From NCBI GenBank assembly GCA_026417195.1, contig JAOADS010000021.1, positions 1 to 17,612 of the forward strand: DNA of 17,612 bases. Reading direction: 5' to 3'. The stretch comes from Ignavibacteria bacterium. Lineage in GTDB: Bacteria; Bacteroidota; Ignavibacteria; Tepidaquicellales; OLB5. The notes under the pieces were generated by a model. The model was not told the DNA's origin and searched no databases. It saw only the letters and a program-made list of their open reading frames with translations. The first letter of the stretch is position 1. Each line of letters begins with the position of its first letter. A program made the translations under genes and the position numbers. Positions 7,322 to 14,498 of the stretch are shown one piece after another.

Positions 7322-7880
7322 AATTATTTTTTCAGCAGTCCTTCTTCTTCTTTTTTTGTATTTCATACAGAGTTATGTAATTCCGAAACTTGAGGAAGAA
7401 GATGAAAAAGACCGGGGGTTGGTAATTAAGGTTTATGATGGTGATACCTATCAGGTTCAGATAAACGGAAGAATTGAAAAAGTAAGGGCATTGGGAATTG
7501 ATACACCTGAAAGATATGAATCAGATAAACTTTTCATGGACAGGGAAAGAACAGGAAGTGACATAAATACAATAATGAAACTTGGAGAACTCTCCTCATC
7601 GTATGCTGAAAGTTTACTCACAAACAGAGAGGTGATTCTTGTAAAAGATTACAGGAGTGATGACAGGGACAGTCATGGAAGATTGCTTAGATTTATTTAT
7701 CTTGACGACGGAACTTTTGTTAATATGAAAATCATTGAAGACGGATATGCAACAGCTTACCGCAGGATAAGGAATTCAAAGACTGATGAGTTCATCAGGG
7801 CTGAGAATTCAGCACGTGAGAATAGAAGAGGGCTCTGGGGTGAGCTGGAGGGGAAAAAAGTTTTAGAATTACAAAAGTAG
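7302..7880 (+). CDS. Membrane-anchored thermonuclease (SNase family)
   Basis: This is a calcium-dependent-type staphylococcal nuclease homologue of 192 residues. An N-terminal hydrophobic helix (about 8-27) would anchor it in the inner membrane with the catalytic domain outside the cytoplasm, or serve as an uncleaved signal. The SNase domain (about 40-182) has VYDGDTYQV (44-52), VRALGIDTPE (61-70), GRLLRFIY (126-133), NMKIIEDGYATAY (141-153) and ARENRRGLWG (171-180). R62, E70 and R127 match the catalytic Arg-Glu-Arg set, and D46 and D48 the metal-binding acids, so it is probably active. The start is TTG at 7302, inside the end of the phosphorylase gene: no ATG lies before the catalytic domain, and a later start would lose the membrane helix. 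The overlap suggests translational coupling. Confidence 0.87.
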   Translation: MIVRIFKIIFSAVLLLLFLYFIQSYVIPKLEEEDEKDRGLVIKVYDGDTYQVQINGRIEKVRALGIDTPERYESDKLFMDRERTGSDINTIMKLGELSSSYAESLLTNREVILVKDYRSDDRDSHGRLLRFIYLDDGTFVNMKIIEDGYATAYRRIRNSKTDEFIRAENSARENRRGLWGELEGKKVLELQK

Positions 7881-7904
7881 AAATTTTATTTAATCAAAAT
7901 ATTA

Positions 7905-7911
7905 AAGGAGG
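7905..7911 (+). promoter_or_regulatory. Strong Shine-Dalgarno of the lipoprotein gene
   Basis: AAGGAGG, four bases before the ATG at 7916, is a full match to the 16S rRNA tail. Only this gene and the membrane protein at 8432 have such a site in this window, and both have the same spacing. Confidence 0.75.
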
Positions 7912-7915
7912 CATA

Positions 7916-8311
7916 ATGGAAAAAATCAAAACAATCGCAGCTTTAACTCTATTTGTTTTTCTTATTATTTCATGTTCTAAAATTCAAACTTTAATAGAAG
8001 GAGATAAACTTTATTTCTGTGAAAGATATGATGGCAGGGAAATAGGTAAATCTGACAAGTTTACTACCGGTAAATTAACCGTTATGGTTAAATTATCAAA
8101 ACCAATAGGAGTTACTGAGGTAGATATTAATATTACAGATAAATCGACAGGTAAGCCAGTTGACACATATCCATATACTGTGAATTCAACCTGGGATTAC
8201 ATTCATTTTGATAATGTGCTGTTCCGGGAGCCGGGTAAATATAGGGTTAGTTGTCTTAAAAAAGACGGTACGGTAATAGTTTCAGGAGATGTTGAGATTG
8301 TCAGTAAGTGA
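7916..8311 (+). CDS. Small predicted lipoprotein of unknown function
   Basis: The 131-residue product begins with a lipoprotein signal: charged MEKIK, a hydrophobic core, and a lipobox with Cys at position 20 (LIISC). The mature part of about 110 residues is beta-rich, with alternating strands LTVMVKLSKP, EVDINITDK, YPYTVNSTWDYIHFDNV, GKYRVSCLKKDG and GDVEIVS. The pattern resembles a single Ig-like or carbohydrate-binding-type sandwich. I recognise no named family. The start is fixed by a perfect Shine-Dalgarno. It lies 35 bp after the nuclease gene and 120 bp before the membrane protein gene. Being a lipoprotein, it is a possible client of the LolCD-like exporter encoded downstream, an inference from location only. 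Confidence 0.75.
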   Translation: MEKIKTIAALTLFVFLIISCSKIQTLIEGDKLYFCERYDGREIGKSDKFTTGKLTVMVKLSKPIGVTEVDINITDKSTGKPVDTYPYTVNSTWDYIHFDNVLFREPGKYRVSCLKKDGTVIVSGDVEIVSK

Positions 8312-8319
8312 ATAAAATG

Positions 8320-8351
8320 TTTGTAAATATTAATATTTATTATTATGTTTA
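8320..8351 (+). promoter_or_regulatory. Candidate promoter of the small membrane protein gene
   Basis: TTTG (8320-8323) is separated by 20 bases from TATGTTTA (8344-8351), which matches the Bacteroidota TAnnTTTG box at all but the last position. The 20-base spacing is the same as in the candidate promoter at 4543-4574. The predicted transcription start, near 8357, falls at the foot of the leader stem that begins at 8359. It overlaps the first bases after the lipoprotein stop. Confidence 0.42.
8324..8339. promoter_or_regulatory. Perfect 16-bp palindrome in the promoter spacer
   Basis: TAAATATTAATATTTA is an exact inverted repeat with no central gap. It lies wholly between the -33-like and -7-like boxes, a usual place for a repressor operator. 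The region is AT-rich, so a chance palindrome is possible, though 16 exact bases is long for chance. Confidence 0.35.
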
Positions 8352-8358
8352 CGAAGGA

Positions 8359-8425
8359 TTCTTTTGAGGAAAGCTTATCAGTTTAATTCTGATAATAATC
8401 CCAAAATAAACTTTCTTCAAAAGGA
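8359..8425 (+). promoter_or_regulatory. Structured leader hiding the Shine-Dalgarno
   Basis: CTTTTGAGGAAAG (8361-8373) pairs with CTTTCTTCAAAAG (8411-8423) over 13 bp with a single G-U wobble. Two more pairs are possible outward (8360 with 8424, 8359 with 8425). An inner hairpin, TTATCAG (8375-8381) with CTGATAA (8389-8395) and a 7-nt loop, sits inside. The right arm takes up the first five bases of the Shine-Dalgarno AAGGAGG (8421-8427), so the folded leader would block ribosome binding to the gene at 8432. This is the layout of an RNA thermometer, riboswitch or protein-controlled leader; which one is unknown. Confidence 0.5.
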
Positions 8426-8427
8426 GG
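8421..8427 (+). promoter_or_regulatory. Strong Shine-Dalgarno of the small membrane protein gene
   Basis: AAGGAGG stands four bases before the ATG at 8432, matching the site at 7905 in sequence and spacing. It is partly covered by the leader stem described at 8359-8425. Confidence 0.75.
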
Positions 8428-8431
8428 AGAA

Positions 8432-8842
8432 ATGAATAAACTAATTATTTCATCAATCGTTACAGGAGCTTTCCTGTTTTTAAGCGGCTGGCTTTTGTGG
8501 GGAGTTTTGTTAGGTGATTTCTTCAGTAAACACTACGGACATATTCAAAGGGGAGCTGATATGAAGCTTTGGGCTCTTGCAGTTGCTAACTTAGCACAAG
8601 GTGTGTTGATTTATCTTCTTTATTCTTCAATGTATAAAGGTGGCTCGGCATTTTCAAATGGAATTAAGCATGGAATTTTGATTGCTTTGTTCTGGTCTCT
8701 GCCATATGTATTTATGACATGGGCTGAAATGACGGTAACTTATACGGCAGTTATTCTGGACGGAGCGTTAAGTTTTATTGTAATGCTTGTGGCAACCGTT
8801 ATCACAGCTTTTATTCACGGTGAGAAGGCTCAGCCTTCCTGA
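8432..8842 (+). CDS. Small four-helix membrane protein of unknown function
   Basis: The 136-residue hydrophobic product has four predicted helices (about 5-28, 46-66, 78-98 and 104-127) and only short loops; the first loop (30-45) contains DFFSKHYGHIQRGADMK. Gly, Trp and Ser spaced through helix 1 (SGWLLWGVLLGDF) and acidic or polar residues near helices 3-4 (TWAEMTVTYTAVILDGA) are notable. I recognise no characterised family. The start is set by the AAGGAGG site. It appears to be transcribed by itself: a promoter-like pair and structured leader lie before it and a rho-independent terminator follows within 26 bp. It could report on or respond to an envelope condition, but nothing in the sequence proves a role. 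Confidence 0.75.
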   Translation: MNKLIISSIVTGAFLFLSGWLLWGVLLGDFFSKHYGHIQRGADMKLWALAVANLAQGVLIYLLYSSMYKGGSAFSNGIKHGILIALFWSLPYVFMTWAEMTVTYTAVILDGALSFIVMLVATVITAFIHGEKAQPS

Positions 8843-8867
8843 TACATATTCTTATTAAGTCCTTCAT

Positions 8868-8896
8868 GCCCGCCTCTACAGGCGGGTATTTTTTTT
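8868..8896 (+). terminator. Rho-independent terminator
   Basis: GCCCGCC (8868-8874) pairs with GGCGGGT (8881-8887) around the loop TCTACA; six pairs are G-C and the outermost is a G-U wobble. Eight T residues follow (8889-8896). It is 26 bp past the membrane protein stop and separates it from the ParB-fold/lolCD genes, the clearest transcription break in the plus-strand run. A second weak AT hairpin (AACTGAT 8923-8929 with ATCAGTT 8933-8939) stands just before the next gene. Confidence 0.85.
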
Positions 8897-8953
8897 GTAT
8901 CGGAGAATTTTATTTCACTAAAAACTGATTTTATCAGTTATTATTTTGCATTT

Positions 8954-9775
8954 GTGATCACATCAATTGCCGGGGAAAAATTTTCTCTTGAAATACTTCG
9001 GTTGAATGATGTTTTACTTCATGAAGAGTGTGAGGACAACCGCTACAGAAAGCTGGCTGAAAGTTTCAAGAAAGACGGTTTCCTCTCTAATCCTCTGATT
9101 GTTGGTAAAGCAGGGAGAAAGTACATATTGCTGGATGGAGCGAACCGCTACCAGGCTCTGAAAATTACTGGTGCCAAGCTGATACTAGCACAGATTGTGG
9201 ATTACAGAAGTGATAAGGTTAAACTCAGAACGTGGAATCATTTTGTAGCCGGTATGAGTGAGAATGATCTGAGGCATTACGTCAGAAGGGAAAATATAAA
9301 AATAACGGGATGGGACGGTAAAACCGAGCTTGATATTAAATCAATAGGCGTTGTGATCTCTCATGGTGCTAAATTCAGACTTCATCTAAGCAGGTTCTTT
9401 ACTGAGTTATTGCAGAAAATGTGCAGTTTCAGCAAATATTATGAGAATCACTTCTCATATAACAGGATAGACGGTGACATATCTCTTAGAAAATTAGACA
9501 AACTTTTTGATGAGGAGGGCGTTTTCTTTATATATCCGGAATTCGGGAAAAATCATATTGAGCGAATAGCTTCAATGAAACAAAAACTTCCTGCCGGGAT
9601 ATCAAGACATCTTATTCCCAATCGTGTGCTTAAACTGAAGTATGACATTTCAAGATTAATGACAAACGGTGATCTTCGGGAAAAGAATAAAGAACTTGAG
9701 GAATTCGTAAATTCGAAGATTCTTGACAGAAAAGTCCGTCTGTATAAAGAACCGGTTTTAATGTTTGATGAATAA
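8954..9775 (+). CDS. ParB/Srx-fold protein, SerK/SbnI-like
   Basis: The first 85 or so residues form a ParB/sulfiredoxin-type domain: VLLHEECEDNRYRKLAESFK (20-39), DGFLSNPLIVGKAGRKYILL (41-60) and LDGANRYQALKITG (60-73). The HEE..R..LA..DG...NPLIV pattern is that of the free serine kinases, archaeal SerK and staphylococcal SbnI, rather than chromosome-partitioning ParB, which continues into a helix-turn-helix domain. Here the usual GHHR is GANR, so the His is missing and activity is uncertain. The remaining 185 residues are mixed alpha/beta with no motif I recognise; a late segment (about 245-255) is strongly charged. The start is GTG at 8954, no Shine-Dalgarno, preferred because no ATG precedes the domain. 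The stop TAA is followed immediately by the lolC-like ATG, so it is probably the first gene of that operon. Confidence 0.7.
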   Translation: MITSIAGEKFSLEILRLNDVLLHEECEDNRYRKLAESFKKDGFLSNPLIVGKAGRKYILLDGANRYQALKITGAKLILAQIVDYRSDKVKLRTWNHFVAGMSENDLRHYVRRENIKITGWDGKTELDIKSIGVVISHGAKFRLHLSRFFTELLQKMCSFSKYYENHFSYNRIDGDISLRKLDKLFDEEGVFFIYPEFGKNHIERIASMKQKLPAGISRHLIPNRVLKLKYDISRLMTNGDLREKNKELEEFVNSKILDRKVRLYKEPVLMFDE

Positions 9776-11005
9776 ATGTATTTTGAAAAATTCATAGCAA
9801 GACGTTACCTTCTTTCTAAGAAAAAAATTCAGTTCATTACCATAATTACTGTGATATCAATCACCGGAGTAGCAGTGGGTGTCGGTGCTTTGATAACAGT
9901 GCTGTCTGTATTCAATGGCTTCAGTAAATATCAGCTTGATATTCTCACAGGTTTTGACCCGCATATCAGGATTGAGCCTGATTCGGGTAAGATTCTCAGA
10001 GATTATCAGTCAGTTCTTAAAAAATCGGAGTCTTTAAAAAATATCCTTGCCGCCTCTCCTTATACTTTAAATAAAGCTGTAATATCATCACGCAAAAACA
10101 ATGTTGTTGCCTTTCTTAAAGGTGTTGAAGAAAAAAAAATAGCCTTGGTTTCTGATGTTGCTGAGAAAACCACAATCGGGAGTTTTGAATTTTCTGATTC
10201 TGAAGAATATGGGGGAATAATTCTCGGCGGAAGTTTGGCTGCCAGACTTGATGCAAGGGTTCTTGATACCTTAACTGTGATGAGCCCTGCCGGCATGGAA
10301 ACAGCATTAACACAAATAGTAGTACCGAAAACCATGAAATTAGTTGTCAGGGGAATTTTTGATTCAAACAACAGGGAATATGACAAGATGTATTCATTTA
10401 TTTCATTGCCTAAATCCCAGCAGCTCTTTGAACTGAAAAATGCGGTAAACGGAGTAGATGTAAAATTAAAAGATATAGATGATTCAGAAGATGCAAGAAA
10501 TGAACTTATAAACCTGCTTGGGGCAGGGTACCTGATAAACACATGGTATAATCTGCATGAAGATCTTTATTCAGTTATGAAGATTGAGAGATTGACAGCA
10601 TTCATAATACTTTCACTTATCATAGGTGTGGCTTCCTTCAGTATAATCGGCTCGCTTACAATGACAGTAATTGAAAAGAGAAGAGATATAGGGATACTGA
10701 AATCTATGGGAGCAGGCAAGGGCAGCATAATGAAAATATTCATGTTTGAAGGCGTTCTTATAGGAATTTACGGAACAGTTGCAGGAATTATACTTGGCAC
10801 TTTAGTTTGTTTTGCCCAGATTAAACTGAAATTATTTCCTCTTGACCCAATGGTTTACTCAATCGATGCCCTGCCGGTAGATATAAGGTATTTTGATTAT
10901 CTTTATGTATCAATCGCTTCAATGACTTTGTCATTTCTTGCTTCGTTATATCCAGCCTCAAGAGCTGCATCACAGGAACCAATTAAGGCTATCAGATGGG
11001 AATGA
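9776..11005 (+). CDS. lolC: LolC/LolE-family lipoprotein-releasing permease
   Basis: This is the inner-membrane subunit of an ABC transporter that extracts lipoproteins from the inner membrane for transfer to the outer membrane. The 409-residue protein starts with the family's [19 protein letters not shown] and the first helix (about 23-47, ending LSVFNGF). A large periplasmic domain (about 48-270) and three helices (about 274-297, 323-347, 375-395) follow. The coupling loop is [19 protein letters not shown] (300-318), and the C-terminus is the typical [18 protein letters not shown]. Proteobacteria have separate LolC and LolE; here one permease gene is seen and may act as a homodimer, so the symbol could equally be lolE. 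The ATG directly abuts the stop of the ParB-fold gene, and the end overlaps lolD. Confidence 0.88.
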   Translation: MYFEKFIARRYLLSKKKIQFITIITVISITGVAVGVGALITVLSVFNGFSKYQLDILTGFDPHIRIEPDSGKILRDYQSVLKKSESLKNILAASPYTLNKAVISSRKNNVVAFLKGVEEKKIALVSDVAEKTTIGSFEFSDSEEYGGIILGGSLAARLDARVLDTLTVMSPAGMETALTQIVVPKTMKLVVRGIFDSNNREYDKMYSFISLPKSQQLFELKNAVNGVDVKLKDIDDSEDARNELINLLGAGYLINTWYNLHEDLYSVMKIERLTAFIILSLIIGVASFSIIGSLTMTVIEKRRDIGILKSMGAGKGSIMKIFMFEGVLIGIYGTVAGIILGTLVCFAQIKLKLFPLDPMVYSIDALPVDIRYFDYLYVSIASMTLSFLASLYPASRAASQEPIKAIRWE

Positions 11006-11691
11006 GTACGGAAAGAAAAACAGTAATCAGATCAAGACAAATTACAAAAGAGTATAAAATTTCCAAAACCGAAACTCTGAGGGTTCTTAAGGGCATTGAT
11101 GTTGATATTACTGAAGGTGAAATAGTCAGTATAGTAGGTCCTTCAGGAGCGGGGAAAAGTACCCTGCTTCATATTTTAGGTACGCTTGATTCTCCCAGTT
11201 CAGGAACAGTTGAGATTGACAGTGTAAATATATCAGAACTTTCATCTTCCCAGCTTGCAAAGTTAAGGAATGAGAAAATAGGATTTGTTTTTCAGTTTCA
11301 CCACCTTCTTCCCGAATTTACCGCACTTGAAAATGCTGCTATAGCTTCAATGATCGGAGGTAGATCTCCCAAGGAATCCGAAGAACGGGCTCGCGAGCTT
11401 CTTGGCGAAGTAGGGTTATCTGAAAGACTGAACCATAAACCTTCAGAGCTTTCAGGCGGCGAAGCCCAGAGGGTAGCTATAGCAAGGGCACTTATGAACA
11501 ACCCAAATGTAGTATTAGCAGACGAACCTACGGGTAACCTTGATTCCAGAAACAGCGAGGAAGTTATGAATCTCATATTCCGCTTACGGGAGAAATTCAA
11601 TCAGACTTTTGTAATTGTAACACATAATGAGAATTTTGCGCGTATGACAGACAGGACTCTTAATATGAAAGACGGCTTAATAATAAGTTAA
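11002..11691 (+). CDS. lolD: LolD-type ABC transporter ATP-binding protein
   Basis: This cytoplasmic ATPase subunit of the lipoprotein-release transporter powers the permease encoded just upstream. Counting from the ATG at 11002 (229 residues), it shows Walker [10 protein letters not shown] (46-54), Q-loop in [18 protein letters not shown] (95-112, the LolD/MacB-class signature), ABC signature [14 protein letters not shown] (150-163), Walker [13 protein letters not shown] (170-181) and switch His in IVTHNE (205-210). All catalytic residues are present. I chose 11002 because it makes an ATGA overlap with the lolC stop; an in-frame ATG at 10996 would add two residues and is also possible. It belongs to the same superfamily branch as FtsE, but the adjacent LolC-type permease argues for LolD. 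Confidence 0.9.
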   Translation: MSTERKTVIRSRQITKEYKISKTETLRVLKGIDVDITEGEIVSIVGPSGAGKSTLLHILGTLDSPSSGTVEIDSVNISELSSSQLAKLRNEKIGFVFQFHHLLPEFTALENAAIASMIGGRSPKESEERARELLGEVGLSERLNHKPSELSGGEAQRVAIARALMNNPNVVLADEPTGNLDSRNSEEVMNLIFRLREKFNQTFVIVTHNENFARMTDRTLNMKDGLIIS

Positions 11692-11700
11692 TTTCAGAAT

Positions 11701-13452
11701 TTGAAAACATATTGCATTATATTTTCTTTCATTCTCTTAAAATCTTTTTATGCTCAGAATATTCAGGATAGCCTGAAGAAAAATGTTACAGACAGTTCAG
11801 TTTTTCTTATTCAGGATAACATGCTTAAATATCATAATCCTCTTTCTCCGGATACGGTTAGCAGGAAAAGGATTCTCTGGTATCCCATAAAAACCTTTGA
11901 AGATCTGCTGACCTACTTACCGGGTTATTACCTGAGGTTTTTAGATGTGGGACAGATGAATTTTTTTTATTTCAATCAACTTTCAGGAGTTACCTTTTTC
12001 AAACACGGCAGACCATTTACTGATGATCCGAATTTCCTTTCCCGAAGTGAAGTGGAACAGATTGAAACAGATGAAGGCTTTGCAGCTAACCTTTATGGTT
12101 ATCCTGCAGTAATAAATATAATTGACAGGCAGATGTTCAGAAACAGGCCTTATACTGAAATTAATTTCTATCAGGACAGATATGAAAACCTTTTCCTGGA
12201 TGCAAGCTATCACCAAAATATACTAAAAAATCTCAACATTAATTTCGGTATAACCAAACATTCATATGAAGGTCATTATGTGAATTCCCGGTTTGATAAG
12301 TGGCTCGGCAGACTGAATTTCAATTATTCCCCATTCAGAAATATTAATTTTTTTTCGTATTTTAATTACGGGGGAATAGAAAGAGGGCTGAACGGTGGTA
12401 TTAATGGTTCACTTGTTGACGTGTCAGACAAGGATGTAATGTTTAACCGCACGAGGGCTGTTGTCAATAATCCAACTGCAAATGAGATTAAGGAAAGATT
12501 TGATGCCGATGCCGGGACTGTTATAAAATGGAGCAGAAAACATCTTTCCAGGTTACAGCTCTTCGGATATAAGATTAACTCTTCCTATGAAGATTCATCA
12601 ATATCAGCTGAATGGGTCTCATATGTAACAGGTGTAAGATTAGTGCATATTTACAGTTCCTTGATTAACGGTAAAATTAATTTAATAAGCCGTTCAGAGG
12701 CCGGATTTGATGGTGAGAAATCCGTTTACGGAGACACTTCTGCGAGAAGTAAGAGTTTCGGAATTACGGAGTATTTAGGTATTAGTTTAAAAGGGCATAG
12801 CATACAGTTATGTTTCGGTTCATATGGAAATGGTTTTAACAATCTTCGCCATTATGCCGGATTCAGATTAGGCACTGAGCTTAATATAGGCAGAAATGAG
12901 AAACTCTCTCTTGACGGATTTTATAAAACCTCTCAAAAATATTACAGGGCAAAACTGAAACTGGAGGGTAAGCCGGGGAATTTAGGTGCTGAGTTCTATC
13001 AGTTAAGATCAGGTGATCACCAGGCAAAAGGATTAAATTTTTCTGCAGAGCTGTATTTATTTAAATTCAGGTTCATATCAAATTACACTTTAATTCTAAA
13101 ATTACTTCATCAGGGGCTCATGCCTAAGCAGTTCGGGACTGTAAATCTGGCATATTCTGACAGCGGCTTCAGAAATAAATTTGAATACAGGATAGGATTT
13201 CAGTCAAGATTCTGGAGTGGCTATACACAGTATTTACGTGATTCCTTAAGTGTAGCTGAGCTAAACGTACCTTCTAATTTTACTCTGGACTTTTACGTGA
13301 AGGCAAGAGTAGGCAGGGTTTATTTCGGGCTTGTTTCAGAAAATATACTTAACAGGTTAATTTACAATTCTGCCTTTTATCCTTTTACAGGCAGGGGAGG
13401 TTTATTTAATTTCATTTCACGTTTTGACATTACGTGGAACTTCCTCGATTAA
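11701..13452 (+). CDS. Outer-membrane barrel protein with TonB-receptor-like plug
   Basis: A signal peptide (1-18, SFYA before QN) leads this 583-residue protein. Residues about 60-145 look like a plug domain: TFEDLLTYLPGYYLR (65-79), SGVTFFKHGRPFTDDP (95-110), SRSEVEQIETDEGFAANLYG (114-133) and YPAVINIIDR (134-143), equal to the 'LPG..v..nG.p......ie.iEv..G....yG..avinI' pattern of TonB-dependent receptors. From about 150 on, alternating aromatic/polar strands (for example EINFYQDRYENLFLDASYH and FNFISRFDITWNF) indicate a beta-barrel. It is shorter than usual receptors and shows no evident TonB box or carboxypeptidase-like domain. The start is TTG at 11701, 9 bp after lolD, chosen because the signal peptide begins there. 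Its last 36 bp overlap the convergent glycosyltransferase gene. Ligand is unknown. Confidence 0.78.
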   Translation: MKTYCIIFSFILLKSFYAQNIQDSLKKNVTDSSVFLIQDNMLKYHNPLSPDTVSRKRILWYPIKTFEDLLTYLPGYYLRFLDVGQMNFFYFNQLSGVTFFKHGRPFTDDPNFLSRSEVEQIETDEGFAANLYGYPAVINIIDRQMFRNRPYTEINFYQDRYENLFLDASYHQNILKNLNINFGITKHSYEGHYVNSRFDKWLGRLNFNYSPFRNINFFSYFNYGGIERGLNGGINGSLVDVSDKDVMFNRTRAVVNNPTANEIKERFDADAGTVIKWSRKHLSRLQLFGYKINSSYEDSSISAEWVSYVTGVRLVHIYSSLINGKINLISRSEAGFDGEKSVYGDTSARSKSFGITEYLGISLKGHSIQLCFGSYGNGFNNLRHYAGFRLGTELNIGRNEKLSLDGFYKTSQKYYRAKLKLEGKPGNLGAEFYQLRSGDHQAKGLNFSAELYLFKFRFISNYTLILKLLHQGLMPKQFGTVNLAYSDSGFRNKFEYRIGFQSRFWSGYTQYLRDSLSVAELNVPSNFTLDFYVKARVGRVYFGLVSENILNRLIYNSAFYPFTGRGGLFNFISRFDITWNFLD

Positions 13453-14496
13453 TTTTCTGCATGCTTCTAAAACTTCCTCTACGGATATAGTTTTTATACA
13501 CCTGAATTCATCATTTCCTCTGTAAATACACTTTACAGGTCGAGGCGAATTATAGAAACAGGGGCTGCATTCAAGATCTTTTCTGACTATTATATGCTTG
13601 TTCATCCAGGGGTGTAACTCATTATAATTCGTATAGCCGAATATCGCAACCTGAGGTATCTGAAGTGCTGCTGCCATATGCATAAGACCTGTATCTCCCG
13701 ATATGAACAATTTGCATGATTTCATAAGTGCAGCTGAATCAGATATATTTTTGCTAAGCGGAATATATGCGAAGTCTTTTATTTCATCATAAATCTTTCT
13801 GTTAATATCTTCCTCACTTCCGAATATCAGAATTTTTGCATCGTAATGCTGATGAAGTAACTTTGCAAGTTCAGCATATTTCTCAGTTTTCCACCTCTTA
13901 TTAACGTGTCCTTTGAATGTAGCTGAGCCAGCATGTATGCCTACAAGGAATTTACCTTCAAGTGAGTTATCAAAGATATATTTCCTTGCATAAACAAGAT
14001 TTTCAACTTTCAGATACAACTCAAGTTTGTCAAGTTCTTCTTCTCTGGCACCGGGGATAAGAAATTTTATAAGCCTGAAGTTTTCAATAACATTATGCAG
14101 GTTCAGAGTTTCTCTGCTGAGTCTGTTATTAAGGAAGTCAAGTTCACGCCGGGAGAGATTATTGTACTTTACAGCAATTTTTAAATCAGCTCCTATAATG
14201 TAATTGATTATATTATATTCTTTGCGGTTTGAAGGGTAAACATTAATTGATACGTCAAACTTTTTTTTTCTTAAGTCAAGAACATGCCTGAGTGATTTAA
14301 GTTTTGGCTGTTTCAGGAAATTTATAAAGTGAACATAATTCAGGTTTGGATTTGAGGAATAGATGTCTCTTACAGCAGGGAACATTGAAAGCAAATGAAT
14401 TTCTGAGTCCGGCAGGTGTTTCTTAAGAAGTGCAAGAGAAGGTGAGAACATTAATGCATCGCCTATACCTGAAAGGGCATTTATCAGTATTTTCAT
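13417..14496 (-). CDS. Glycosyltransferase family 9 (heptosyltransferase-like)
   Basis: GT9 enzymes transfer heptose or related sugars from nucleotide sugars to lipopolysaccharide core or other surface glycans at the inner face of the inner membrane. The 359-residue protein has two Rossmann halves. The N-terminal one begins MKILINALSGIGDALMFSPS (1-20), the family's glycine-rich start. The C-terminal one contains VGIHAGSATFKGHVNKRW (195-212), ILIFGSEED (232-240) and ISGDTGLMHMAAALQIPQVAIFG (275-297), the donor-binding motif. A four-cysteine cluster near the end (C320, C323, C333, C343) recurs in many GT9 proteins and may bind metal. It lies two bases downstream of the methyltransferase and ends the minus-strand glycan cluster. 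Sugar and acceptor are unknown. Confidence 0.87.
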   Translation of the reverse strand: MKILINALSGIGDALMFSPSLALLKKHLPDSEIHLLSMFPAVRDIYSSNPNLNYVHFINFLKQPKLKSLRHVLDLRKKKFDVSINVYPSNRKEYNIINYIIGADLKIAVKYNNLSRRELDFLNNRLSRETLNLHNVIENFRLIKFLIPGAREEELDKLELYLKVENLVYARKYIFDNSLEGKFLVGIHAGSATFKGHVNKRWKTEKYAELAKLLHQHYDAKILIFGSEEDINRKIYDEIKDFAYIPLSKNISDSAALMKSCKLFISGDTGLMHMAAALQIPQVAIFGYTNYNELHPWMNKHIIVRKDLECSPCFYNSPRPVKCIYRGNDEFRCIKTISVEEVLEACRKLIEEVPRNVKT

Positions 14497-14498
14497 TT

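Noticed and set aside
8921..8939. AACTGAT-TTT-ATCAGTT hairpin as a second terminator
   Set aside because: The stem has only two G-C pairs and no clean T run follows; the strong terminator at 8868-8896 already serves the preceding gene.
8954..9775. Chromosome-partitioning ParB
   Set aside because: No parA neighbour, no recognisable helix-turn-helix after the N-terminal domain, and the HEE..NPLIV..LDG pattern is closer to SerK/SbnI.
11002..11691. The ATPase as the missing FtsE partner of FtsX
   Set aside because: It overlaps a LolC/E-type permease gene by four bases and has the LolD-class [13 protein letters not shown] segment, so it belongs to the lipoprotein-release transporter.
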